A stretch of 64,000 bases of DNA from the NCBI GenBank assembly GCA_021018995.1, contig CM037597.1, positions 9,995,299 to 10,059,298 on the forward strand. Direction: 5' to 3'. The translations under genes were made by a program, and so were the position numbers. The DNA is from Chloranthus sessilifolius (Eukaryota; Streptophyta; Magnoliopsida; Chloranthales; Chloranthaceae). Below are positions 44,202 to 54,561 of this stretch, in pieces (positions within the stretch are counted from its first letter, which is position 1; the number at the start of each line of letters is the position of its first letter). Below the pieces are notes generated by a model. That model searched no databases. It saw only the letters and a program-made list of their open reading frames with translations, and was not told the DNA's origin.

Positions 44202-45814
44202 CTTCTTAGGAGTGAAAGTGAGGGTTGATAAATCCTAGTGATTTAGTCCAAGGATATTGTGAGGAAGGTTGTGCAAAGGTGTATGGGGATTTGAGCTACA
44301 CGATTGTGACGACCTCGTGTGAATCCAGGAGCTTGGTGTGAAGGGGTGGAGCAGATTTGAGTTTTGAAACCCTTTATGGGTTTTCCAAGAGAGAAAGATC
44401 CGATTCATGGAGGATTCAATGCATTAAAGGTATGAATTTAATGCTCTTTATGTTGTAAAAGTAACATTTAATGTTCCTTGGAAAGGGTGTTTAAAATGAT
44501 TGAGATTTGGTGAGAATCGAGTTTGGAAAAAAAACTCAGATTTGGATATCTCTGATCCTCGCGCGCGCGAGCTTTAGAGCTCGCTCGCGTGAGAATTAGA
44601 GATATGACTTGTGGAGCCTCGCGAGAACTTAAGTAAGCTGTGAGGATCCTGTGTCTCACTCGCGCGAGGACTTAAGTGTAATAGGGCTTGCTCGAGCGAG
44701 GCCTCGCGTGACACTCTGCAGACAACTGAATGCCAGTTCGGTCGCACGAGAAATGAGCAAGTTTTGCTCGCGCGCCTGATCCTCAGGGGCTCGCTCATGT
44801 GAGGAACAGGGTACTTCAGTTTGTTCTTTTAACCTGAATTCTTCAACGGTATATGTTTTTTATTCTTTTAGACATTCTCATGGAATGCTTGGACACTTTT
44901 GACTATATGGTCGACGTGTGGAGATATATGTAAACTCGTGCGGGATGCAATTGATTTAATCTTCGTGTGACTTCATTTGAGGTAGGGAAAACTCAGTACA
45001 TGTGTATTTACTTTTAGCTAGCATGTGTGTAGTGATATGATAGAAATACGTGTGCTTTTCGACTTTTGTCTTTACAACAGCATAAATTCATTTAAGTAGC
45101 TTTTAAATATGAGAAATCAGAAAATGTGATCACTAAGAGGAAACTATGTGCGTATATGAGTTCTAAATCCTCATTAGTGGGATATGTGGAAGATATGTGT
45201 GTGACATCAATAATGATGAAATTAAGTACGTGCGGAACATGTGATAACCTTGAATTATTATAATTAGCACAAACTCACAGTGATAAACTATATTTAAACT
45301 TGCACGTTTGATTTAAGGTTTAATTGTGAATACCCAACCGACGTGGCAGGATATCCGTGACCGATTTCGCAGGATATTCGTGACCGATACGGCGGGATAT
45401 CCGTACAAATCGTGCACCGGTTCGGCGGGATATCTGTTCTTTGATTTCTACAGTGAAAATACTTCGTTCGGCACAAGTCACTTTATGCAAAGGGACTTAG
45501 GCATTGTGCAATGGTTCATGTGAATGACGATGGTGGGTACTTCCATCTGGGGCTCGATGCTATATTTGCTCGAGCAATTATTTAAGTAATTGAATTAATT
45601 GCATGCGTTATACGGGTGAGTTCTGAGAAAACTATGAGTAATGTATTTTGAAACTATAAATCAGATATTCCTTTTTAGTCATAATAAATGCTTCAAATTG
45701 TGTTCATATGCTTTGAAATATGTCATGAAAGATATGTGTGATGTAAGATGATATACATGCTATTATTTTTCTTATTGAGCTATGATGTAGCTCACCCTTC
45801 GACTATACTTCACA

Positions 45815-45916
45815 GGTTCGGAGGCTGCTGAGAATACTGAGAACCTGGACTTGGAGGACTCGGATTACGTGCCTTTGGAGGAGTCAGAGCCCCCTCCAGA
45901 GGAGTTCTTTCAGTAG
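45815..45916 (+). CDS. Short acidic peptide frame inside the LTR
   Basis: Directly after an acceptor-like CTATACTTCACAG the frame reads GSEAAENTENLDLEDSDYVP, then LEESEPPPEEFFQ and a stop. A frame with the same C-terminal pattern lies in the solo LTR at 49787-49891 on the minus strand (DPDYVLEEEPEVPPEEYF then A and stop), also directly after CTATACGTCACAG. Pattern, spacing to the stop and upstream splice-like sequence are conserved between two clearly diverged LTRs. No start codon is obvious, so it would be a 3-prime exon of a spliced frame if it is translated at all. Function is unknown. Confidence 0.4.
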   Translation, partial: GSEAAENTENLDLEDSDYVPLEESEPPPEEFFQ

Positions 45917-46317
45917 ACGTGTGCTGTGGCACTTTGCTATTTTTGTGAAATCATTGTAAGGCTTGGTATGTCCAGCCATTTATATTTTTGTAAGATGTTA
46001 AATTCTTGTGAGGCTTATTCTTTTTGCGAACCATCCCTATGTGACTTTCGTCGTGTCACTGATGGTTCGGTTCGGTTCGGTTCGGTTCTTTTACTCATGC
46101 GATGGGCATGATATTTGAACCATCTTTTGTAAATTTGGGTTATCTTATATAGAGAAGAAGGTTTAATTGTTTTATGATGACTTTGTTTGTTTAGTTAGAC
46201 GTGCTTTGTTTCCGCTTTAGGTGGATGTACCAAGTGTTCTATGTGTTATATGGGGTACGACCTTGAGGGTTGTACTGACGGTGCGAGTTTCGGGGTGTTG
46301 AAATCTGGGCTATCACA

Positions 46318-46332
46318 GTTGGTATCAGAGCC
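46318..46332 (+). promoter_or_regulatory. Primer-binding site of the chromovirus
   Basis: GTTGGTATCAGAGCC immediately after the LTR end matches the initiator-methionine tRNA complement TGGTATCAGAGC perfectly. Confidence 0.9.
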
Positions 46333-46423
46333 TTTTCTTTAGGAGTTTTGACAAGTCTTTAATTTTGTCCAAGTGTAGGGACCTTCTGCTAATGAAACTT
46401 TGATTTCATATTGTAGAGCGTCA

Positions 46424-47765
46424 ATGTCTACTAGAGGACGGGGCTGACCAAGAGGCGGCCATAGGACGAATCTGAGGAGTTTAGATGAAATTCCCACAAC
46501 TTCGAATAGGGTTCCATTGAGGAATCAAGATATTTCGGAGAAAAGCACTCTCGAAGTGAGAGTCCCGGAAGTAAGGTTTCCCAAAATAAGAGCTCCGGAA
46601 GTAAGGATTCCAGAGGAGAGGGTTCCGGGAGTGAGAGTTTCGAAGACGCCGAAAGATAGAGAAGTAAGGATGAGAGAAGAAAGGGACCGAATGATGCAAA
46701 CAATGAAAGCCATGACAAATACTATGGCTCAGCAAGCGGCATTTTTGACTGCCAATAATCATTAAGAAGCACCACCTACCCCTCCTATCCCAACTACAAA
46801 CCCATATCACTCGGGATTTGTGGAGTTTAGAAAGTTAAGGCCTCCTAGCTTTTATGGTCAGAACGATCCCTTGGAGGTAGAAAAATGGCTAAATTAGACC
46901 GAGAAGCTCAGGCAGAAATGGTAAGATGGGCTTCGTGTCAATTAGAAGGAGATGCCGACCCTTGGTGGAAGTCGGTGCTGTTGAGGAGAGAACAAGAGAA
47001 CCCTGAAGGGGTATGGACTTGGGAGGAATTTTGTAAGACGTTTAACAAGGAGTACTTCCCAAAGAAATTGAGGAACCAGATGGTATCTCAGTTTATGAAG
47101 TTAGAACAAGGAACAATGATGGTCAGGGAGTATGGTACGAAGTTTATACGATTGTCACGATTTGCTCTGGAGTATGTGGCCATAGAAATTATGAAGGCCA
47201 ATAAATTTGAAGAGGGGTTGAGGCTGATCCTACGTGATAGGGTAGTAGCATTTGAGTTAAAGACCTACACTGAAGTCATGAGAAAGGCTTTAGTCATAGA
47301 GAAGTCATTGAATGCCATGTATCAGAAAAGAGAACAACAAGGGAAGGGGCAGATGAATTAGAGTGGAGTGGGAAATTACGAATCGGTGAATAAAAAGTCG
47401 CATGTTGTAGCACCCAATTAGAGACAGTTTACCCAGACTCACTATCCCAGACCACCACAGATCAGTAACCCTAGGCTATCGGTGTCTAATTCGGTGTGGC
47501 CTATTCGCTATGAGAATCCTACTACCACTACCGGAATGTCAGCCACTCGGGTGTCTCAAGGGCAACATCATCAGCACCACCAATGGCTTGTGCCAAGTGT
47601 GGCAAGTCACATAAAACAGCAGGTTGTAAGCGAGGAACTGGGGGCTGCTTTAAATGCAGGAAAATGGGACATCTGATAAGAGATTATCTGATGTTGAGGA
47701 ACGAAGGAAGGGCGAATACTACTGGACAGCAAAGGCCTACCCGACAAGTACGACCCGTTGTGCTA
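46424..47765 (+). pseudogene. Chromovirus Gag
   Basis: Begins near ATGTCTACTAGAGGACGGGG, with an in-frame TGA eight codons in. A repeat-rich N-terminal stretch built on a pentapeptide (VRVPE, VRFPK, IRAPE, VRIPE, ERVPG, VRVSK) spans 46555-46645. The capsid part, at 46885-47360, has WWKSVLLRREQENPEG, TWEEFCKTFNKEYFPK and MKLEQGTMMVREYGTKF, the retrotrans_gag pattern. A zinc region at 47583-47690 reads CAKCGKSHKTAGC followed by CFKCRKMGHLIRDY. The last ligand of that CCHC knuckle is tyrosine instead of cysteine. Two further stops and frame changes are present. Confidence 0.8.
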
Positions 47766-47824
47766 GGCTGAGTGTACATAGTTACCGCTCAGGATGCTCA
47801 AAATACAAACGATGTGATCCAAGT

Positions 47825-48025
47825 TATAGCTTTATATAAAAGTAAATTTACCTTATTGTGATTTAGAAGAAGAAGGTGCATAGATACAATTGCTCTGCTA
47901 ATTTGATTCATATTGAATGTCAAAATATTAATTGATTCTTACATACGTGGAGTGTTAAAGCATATCATGCATGTTTGATTGTTTAGTCACGTAACGTAGG
48001 TACACTACGATTATTCCAGCGTAAG
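47825..48025 (+). other. About 200-base non-coding interruption between Gag and protease
   Basis: The coding sense reads AQDAQNTNDVIQ up to about 47823 and resumes as [20 protein letters not shown] at about 47999. The AT-rich stretch between has several stops. The junction offers GTTATAGC at the left and AACGTAG at the right, close to but not exactly a GT-AG intron that keeps the frame. It may be a damaged intron or a small insertion. Confidence 0.35.
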
Positions 48026-49481
48026 GATATATACTGGCATGGAGCACGGGTGTTGATAGACCCTGGTTTTACTCATTCGTTTGTGACTCCACAATTTGTG
48101 ACCGAGTTGAGTGTCATTCCAGAACCTTTAGATTTTGTTTTAGCAGTGTCGACTCCTACAGGGGATCCGGTGAACACGGACATGTTTTGCCAATCAATTA
48201 TTGTTTTGGTGGGAGATCATGAGACGACGGTAGACCTTGTATTATTGGATATGCAAGGATTCGACGTGATCTTTGGCATGGATTGGTTATCCGCGTATCA
48301 TGCAAATGTTGATTGTCTGCGAAAGATCGTCACATTTCGGCCACCGAAGGGGAAGTCATTTCGATTCATCAGTGACAGGGCTACCATTATACCGTTCATA
48401 TCCACAATACGAGCCGAGCGTCTGATTATAAATGGTTGCAATGGATATCTTGCTTTCCTACAAGAGCAAAAGGAAGAGAAGCATATGATAACCAATATTC
48501 CGATTGTTTGCGAGTTTGAAGATGTCTTTCCGAATGAGTTATCAGGATTACCTCCAGATCAAAAAGTAGAATTCTCTATTGACTTAGCTCCAAGTACTGA
48601 GCCAGTATCCAAAGCACCTTACCGAATGGCTTCAGCGGAGTTAATAGAGTTAAAAGCACAATTACAAGAGCTTCTGGATAAAGGATTTGTTAGACCTAGT
48701 GTTTCTCCTTGGGGAGCACCGGTCTTATTAGTAAAGAAGAAGGACGGGTCGATGAGATTATGCATCGACTACCGAAAACTGAACAAGCTGACAATTAAGA
48801 ATAGATATCCACTTCTGAGAATCGATGATCTGTTTGATCAATTACAGGGAGCAAAATTCTTTTCGAAAATCAATTTGAGATCCGGTTATCACCAATTAAA
48901 GGTTAAGGCCGATGATATTTAGAAGTCGACATTTAAGACCAGATACGGGCATTATGATTTTCTAGTGATGCCTTTTGGCTTGACTAATGCACTGGAATCA
49001 TTCATGGATCTCATGAATAGAGTGTTCAAGCCTCATCTTGACACGTGTGTCGTAGTTTTTGTTGATGACATACTGATATACTCAAAAACGAGGGAGGAAC
49101 ACGAACGACATTTGGAGATCGCATTGCAAATGTTAGGAGAGCATCGGCTGTATGCCAAGCTTAACAAATGCGAGTTTTGGTTAGAGCAAGTGAGCTTTTT
49201 AGGACACGTAGTCTCTGAAGATGGAATTAAGGTAGATCCAACTAAAATAGAAGCTGTTGTTCAGTGGAAACAACCTAAGACGGTTACCGAAGTAAGAAGC
49301 TTTCTAGGCTTGGCAGGGTATTATACGTTTGTGGAAGGGTTTTCAAAGCTCTCCGGCCCGCTTATAAAATTAACAAGAAAGAATACAAAGTTTGAATGGA
49401 CCGAGGCGTGCGAGAAAAACTTCTAAGAGTTAAAGAAGAGACTTACATCGACACCGGTACTTGCTATTCCAGATGACACTG
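47999..49481 (+). pseudogene. Chromovirus protease and reverse transcriptase
   Basis: Protease: [16 protein letters not shown] at about 48050, where the usual D-S/T-G reads D-P-G. It continues [20 protein letters not shown], the conserved flap and end. The RT linker is [22 protein letters not shown] blocks are [20 protein letters not shown] and [20 protein letters not shown], with a TAG at 48920, then [17 protein letters not shown] and [16 protein letters not shown] with the catalytic D-D near 49060. [13 protein letters not shown] and [19 protein letters not shown] lead into the connection. A stop lies at 49424. The frame is otherwise continuous until the solo LTR at 49482. Confidence 0.9.
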
Positions 49482-49786
49482 TGTGACGACTCGACTTTTC
49501 CAATCCCTCAGGTATAGGAACGGTCGGTTCGCCAACCTATCGGTTGAACGATAAGCCGGACAAACAGAGCACATATCAGAGTAAAACGTAAATAATATCT
49601 AATATTAAAATAAATGCGGAAGCGAAAGGTAAATAAAAGAACCACCGATGATGGCTGACCATCACCGAAACATGGCTCAAACAGTAATCAAAAGTCAAGT
49701 ATGAAACTATAAAATCCAACTAAAAGGCCCACAACTCCAAGTCTAAACTCTCACCAAAAGTAAAAATAAATTAGATCCTAAGCCGG

Positions 49787-49891
49787 AAAATACTCCTCAG
49801 GAGGAACCTCAGGCTCTTCCTCGAGTACGTAATCAGGATCAGTCTCGCAGTCCCGAACAGCCACGTCAGTGCCTGGACCTGTGACGTATAG
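49787..49891 (-). CDS. Short acidic peptide frame inside the solo LTR
   Basis: After CCGACTATACGTCACAG the minus strand reads GPGTDVAVRDCETDPDYVLE, then EEPEVPPEEYFPA and a stop at about 49787. It matches the frame at 45815-45916 in the chromovirus LTR (DSDYVPLEESEPPPEEFFQ). See that entry for interpretation. Confidence 0.35.
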
Positions 49892-50770
49892 TCGGAGTGA
49901 GCTAACCAACAAAGCTCAGTAGAAAAATATCATCAACGACATTATATTTTAACTAACATGAGTTTCAAAACAAGTATCGGAATATTATATGTCAAAACCA
50001 GAAATACAGGTAAAAATAGAATTTAAGTGCAGAAATTATATGCAAGATCAGTTTCTAAATATGTGAAAATAGATTCAAGAACAAATATAAGGTTTCAGTG
50101 TCTTATTATTTCTAACTCCTATATGCAAGGTTCAGTAATTCATGACTTAATCCTCAACTTAAAATACCTCCCGAGTAAACTATATCTCGAGAGCAGGAAT
50201 ATAGCCGATGGAAACTCCTACCTACCATCGTTGTTCATGAACCCTTTTTCAGGATGCAACAAGCTCCTACACTCAGGAGGGAAACTTGTGCCAAGAAGAT
50301 GTTCATGAATTTTTGAGGGGTCGTTCAGGTCAATCATAAAACAGATGCAGATACTAATATAAATTAGATGCAAGTTTCTTATATATAGTTCAGATTCTTG
50401 ATTTTAGATTTTTAGCTTTTCAGAGCTTAAGCAGATTCAGGTTTCAGGGTTCAAGTAGATTCAGATTTTCAATTTTTTCATCTCAAATTTTAGTTTACAG
50501 ATGTGATTTCAATGGTATATGCAAGTTCAAAGATTCTAATTCAAAATATCCATGTGAGTTAAAATAAAATACTGTAAAGATGAGATTCTCCTACCAAAAC
50601 TTGGAATTGCGCGAAACCAAACAAAATCCTATTGATGGCCTCTCGCCCTTAATCTACATCACAAATATGCGACGATGCATCAAGGTTAACTCTAATCACT
50701 AATAATTTAGACCTATTTAAGTGTTTCCTCAAAATCGAGTTGAAATGGGCAAGTTTGTGCCAATATAGAA

Positions 50771-51150
50771 TTTGATGTAACCTTCCCTTAATTTTTTGAC
50801 CTTCACAACGATTGATTCACGAGTTAGTCAAAACACGAAAGTTGTAGAGCTTGATGTTCTCTTTTCAACTAAAAACGAATCATGTTAACCAGAGTTTGTA
50901 GTAAAAAGTTATGGCTAAAATACCAAGACAGTATCGGAAAGAAAATGAAAACGAAGACAATTTGATGTAACCTTCCCCTAATTTTTTGACTTTCAAAACG
51001 ATTGATTCACGAGTTAGTCAAAACACAAAAGTTGTAGAGCTTGATGTTATCTTCCCAACTCAAAAGGAATCATATTAATCAGAGTTTGATGTAAAAAGTT
51101 ATGGATAAAATACCAAGATAGTATCGGAAAAAAAACGAAAACGAAGACAA
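50771..51150. repeat. 190-bp direct tandem duplication in the solo LTR
   Basis: TTTGATGTAACCTTCCC begins at 50771 and again at 50961. Both copies continue through ACGATTGATTCACGAGTTAG, AAGTTGTAGAGCTTGATGTT and AAAATACCAAGA to GAAAACGAAGAC. They differ at perhaps one base in twelve. Confidence 0.85.
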
Positions 51151-51960
51151 AAACCAAGTTCTGTTCTTGCTCGAGCGATACGATTTTTCGCCTCGTTTTC
51201 ACATGAATCGAATCCCACACATTCCCAAAATAAAACCCAAGTTTAATCTATTGATTCTAAACTTTCAACTCAATAAAAATCATACCTTTAATCAAGGATT
51301 CCACGCTTTGAATCGAGTCACGCAAACGGAGTTTCAGAATGAAATCGGTGGATTTCCTCAACGATTCGCGTCGCGATCGCTCCTACGAGTTCACTAGGAT
51401 GACTTCTATTCGTTCCCAATGATCTCAACCTCTTCCAATCGTCGAAAATGATTCAAAGGGTTGATTCAATCTTGCCCTAGGTTTATTGATCTCAAACGAA
51501 AAAGGTTTTAGAGAAAAGGTTTCACAAAACAGATCTCACAATCGGTGGCACGATAAAAGTGAAGTTTTGTAATGATCAAATGACTCAAAACGAAGCTAGG
51601 TTTTTCGACGTATGACTCTCTTCTCCTCTTTCTCTCTAAGCAAATAAAATTTAGAAGGCCTTAACCTAAAACATACAGGAATACCATTCCTCTTATAAAA
51701 GGGTTGCTCAATATGTTAAGCACACACACACCTTAGTGTGTTAAACTTCTAATTTCAACAACTTAGGTCCAGTGTTGAGCGGCCACACTGAGGTCGGTGC
51801 ACGACTTTCGCACGAGGGTCCAAACAGCTCAAAATCAGAATTTGTCCGCACAATCACATCTAGATAAAAATCTAAACAAATGGCAATGTCGGTTGTCGAG
51901 CCGAATACATACACAGGGTCGGTCTAATTCGAGTACAAAAATGCGGGTCTTTACACACTG

Positions 51961-52495
51961 GGGGATTTGTTGTGTTCAGTGATGTATCACACAACGTCTT
52001 GGGTTGTGTACTCAGTTAACACAAGAAGGTTATAGCATATGGATTCAGACAACTTAAGGATCATGAGAAAAACTACCCGACACATGACCTCGAGCTAGCT
52101 TTTCGCGTTGAAGATATGGAGACATTATCTGTATGGTGAAGCCTTTGAGATCTTCACAGACTACAAAAGTCTCAAATTTTTATTCACATAGATAGACTTT
52201 AACATGAGACAAAGAAGGTGGATTGAATTTCTTAAGGACTACGATTGCTCCATACAGTATCATCCAGGTAAGGCGAATGTGGTTGCCGATGCCTTGAGTT
52301 GCAAGAATTTCGCACAATTGTCAAATCTGATTTTGGGACTTCACAGATGGAAATTGCTGGAGGTAGCTTTGTGCGATGTGCAGTTTGAAGCGAAGGTTTC
52401 AGGAGCTTTCTTAGCAAATGTCACTATTAGACCAGCCATCTTTGATCAGGTCTATGAGCTACAGATGAAAGACACAGAATTGATGAAAATCTGAC
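51961..52495 (+). pseudogene. Chromovirus RNase H
   Basis: GGFVVFSDVSHNVLGCVLS carries the first aspartate. A TAA follows, then [20 protein letters not shown] and HDLELA. After a frame change come [20 protein letters not shown] with the D-x-K-S-L context, [20 protein letters not shown] and [11 protein letters not shown], the conserved end of gypsy RNase H. The stop at 52192 and a one-base shift near 52103 disable it. Confidence 0.85.
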
Positions 52496-52539
52496 AAGGA
52501 GTGACGGATGGTACCCAGCAGGACTTCTCAGTAAAGAGT

Positions 52540-53947
52540 ATGGATCACTATTGTATAAGGGGATGTTGTGTATACCAGCAGATGCCGGTCTACAGCAAAC
52601 CATTTTGGATGAAGCGCATAAATCACCTTATGTTATCCACCCAGGAAGTACAAAAATGTATCAGGACTTAAAGAAAGGCTTCTGGTGGAGAGGTTTGAAG
52701 AGGGACATCACTGAGTATGTTTCAAGGTTCTTGGTATGTCAACAGGTGAAAGTGGACCACCGACATCCACTAGGATTATTGTAGCCATTACCTATACCGG
52801 AATGGAAGTGGGAATCAATTTCAATGGATTTCATTTTAGGATTGCCACGAACAATAAAGAAGAATAATGCAATATGGGTGATTGTTGATAGACTCACAAA
52901 GTCAGCTCATTTTTTACCGTACAACACAACCTACACAGCAAGTAGATTATCGGGTCTATATATGAGGGAGATTGTCAAATTGCACGACATTCCCTTAAGC
53001 ATTGTTTCGGATAGAGATCCGTTGTACACTTCTCAATTATGGCAGAAATTTCAAGAAGGGATGGGCACTAGACTCGATTTCAGTTCAGTTTTTCATTCAC
53101 AGACTGATGGCCAAATAGAGAGAGTAAATCAGATCATTGAAGATATGCTACGGGCCTATATGCTCGATTTTCAGGGAGCATGAGATCAACACTTACCATT
53201 GATTGAGTTTTCCTATAATAACAGTTTTCAGTTAAGTATTGGCATGGCACCATATGAGGCTCTGATTGTCGGAGATGTCGATCCCCAATTAATTGGGAAG
53301 AGACAGGAGAGAAGTTTGTTTTAGGGCCCAAAATTTTAGAAAGCAATACCGAGAAAGTGCGCTTGATTAGAGATCGGATAAAGGTCGCTCAAAGTAGACA
53401 GAAAAGCTATGCGGACCTAAAGAAGACGAGCATCGACTTTCATGTAAATTCAATTATAGTTTCAATGTCTTACATGTCTCTAAATCAGTGCAGATTTTTA
53501 ATGTTAGTACAGACTAACCTTGCAGAAAGGAGACAAGGTTTTCGTGAAGATTTCACCGACAACGGACATAATGCACTTTGGCAAACGTGGCAAGTTGAGT
53601 CCACGATGCGTTGGACCATTCGAGATATTAGGACGTGTTGGGGAGGTTTCTTACAGACTTTCACTACCACCACACCTCTCCGACATACATGACGTATTTC
53701 ACGTCTCGATGTTGCGACGATACATCAATGACCCAACACACGTGTTGGATTATCAGCCGATCGAAATCCAAGAAGATTTGACCGTCAGAGAAGATCCTGC
53801 CCAAATTCTTGATCGAAGGTAACAAGTATTACGCACAAAGAAAATCCCTTTGGTACTTGTCAAATGGCGGAACCATTCACACAAGCGGAAGCCACATGGG
53901 AGCGTGAGTTGGAAGTGCGACAAGCCTATCCGGAATTCTTTACATAA
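52540..53947 (+). pseudogene. Chromovirus integrase with chromodomain, containing an intron-like gap
   Basis: HHCC region: LQQTILDEAHKSPYVIHPGS, YQDLKKGFWWRGLKRDI and FLVCQQVKVDHRHPLGLL. Core: WESISMDFILGLP, WVIVDRLTKSAHFLP, IVSDRDPLYTSQLWQ and SVFHSQTDGQIERVNQIIED, holding the D-D-E residues. GPY/F part: QKSYADLKKTSIDFH up to 53443, an 82-base GT-AG gap, then KGDKVFVKISP and RCVGPFEILGRVGEVSYRLS. PPHLSDIHDVFHVSMLRRYI precedes the chromodomain, with VLRTKKIPLVLVKWRNHS then, after a shift, ERELEVRQAYPEFFT and a TAA at about 53945. Stops at 52783 and 53180 and shifts near 53320 and 53890 break it. Confidence 0.88.
53444..53525 (+). other. Candidate 82-bp GT-AG intron in the integrase gene
   Basis: GTAAATTCAATTATAG at the left and TAACCTTGCAG at the right give good plant donor and acceptor sequences. 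The gap is AT-rich and has a pyrimidine/T-rich 3-prime part. Joining 53443 to 53526 keeps the frame exactly (TTTCAT then AAAGGAGAC) and restores the usual spacing of the GPY/F region. Confidence 0.6.
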
Positions 53948-54209
53948 GATAGTTCATGTATTCCAAATTTATAATGAAGGTATGAAACTAATGAAATATT
54001 CTGTCTTGTGGAAAGAAATCTCAAAGTTTTTATTATACGTGTGTTAATCCATAGGTTTAAATTTATCATAGAGTGTCGATTGATTGAGTGAATCAATAGA
54101 AAAGTGGTCATATGACAAGTAGTAGCATATACGAGATCAAAGTTCAAGTTAGAAATGGAAGAAATCGACAAATGAAGCAAAATTGCTTCATAAGCTGTTT
54201 GTACCTTGC
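53948..54209 (+). other. Chromovirus region just after pol
   Basis: AT-rich sequence with no conserved frame between the pol stop and the promoter-like segment. Confidence 0.4.
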
Positions 54210-54365
54210 TCGCGAGAATTTAAAGCTCGCTCGTGCGAGCTCCTCAGAAATGACAAAGAGACAAAAAAGAAACAAAGGCCTTTTCGTGCTTTACGGGAAC
54301 CTGTTGCTCTCGCGCACGAGCCACTAACCTCGCTCGTGCGAGGAACAGACTATATAAGGGCGTGA
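54210..54365 (+). promoter_or_regulatory. Promoter-like segment ahead of the extra ORF
   Basis: Dyads GCTCGCTCGTGCGAGC at 54227-54242, CTCTCGCGCACGAG at about 54306 and CTCGCTCGTGCGAG at about 54330 precede a TATA box, CTATATAAGGG at 54349. The dyads resemble those in the chromovirus 5-prime LTR at 44560-44805 (CTCGCGCGAG) and in the copia LTRs. A leader with an intron-like GTAATTTCTC...ATTGTAG gap (54501-54552) and an ATG at 54562 follow. Confidence 0.5.
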
Positions 54366-54561
54366 AACCCTTTCCCTGGTCATTTGGCTCAAACGAAAGG
54401 GGGGAAAGAGAACTAGGGTTTGTCTGTTCTTGGGGAAACCTTCAAATCCGCTCGATTCGGGACTTTTCATAAACATTTTCGCCAGATTTTCTCACCAAAA
54501 AGGTAATTTCTCACTCGAATCTACCTTTATTTTCCTTTATTTCGCATTGTAGAACCCTAGA

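Larger units (their letters stand above)
43925..46317 (+). repeat. 5-prime LTR of the chromovirus, 2.4 kb
   Basis: Opens TGTAAGAACCCCCTAAATTT and closes GAAATCTGGGCTATCACA. It contains a (GA)n tract (44159-44199), GCTCGCGCGAG-type dyads at 44560-44805, three ACGTGGCAGGATATCCGTGA-like repeats at 45340-45435 and a short acidic reading frame at 45815-45916. The first 680 bases match 63353-64000 with appreciable divergence. Confidence 0.85.
49482..51955 (-). mobile_element. Gypsy-type solo LTR inserted in the chromovirus pol gene
   Basis: On the minus strand it begins TGTAAAGACCCGCATTTTTG and ends GAAAAGTCGAGTCGTCACA. Perfect CACTG flanks it at 49477-49481 and 51956-51960. Removing it and one CACTG rejoins the RT to RNase H reading (PDDT then GGFVVFSD). 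It has no internal genes. It belongs to a third chromovirus-like LTR family, similar in layout to 43925-46317 but strongly diverged. A TTGCTCGAGCGATACG motif lies at 51169. Confidence 0.9.

Noticed and set aside
44468-44798. Minus-strand frames in the chromovirus LTR
   Set aside because: They follow the CTCGCGCGAG dyads and have no conserved counterpart in the related LTRs.
46431-46810. Minus-strand frames opposite Gag
   Set aside because: They are shadows of the repetitive Gag N-terminus.
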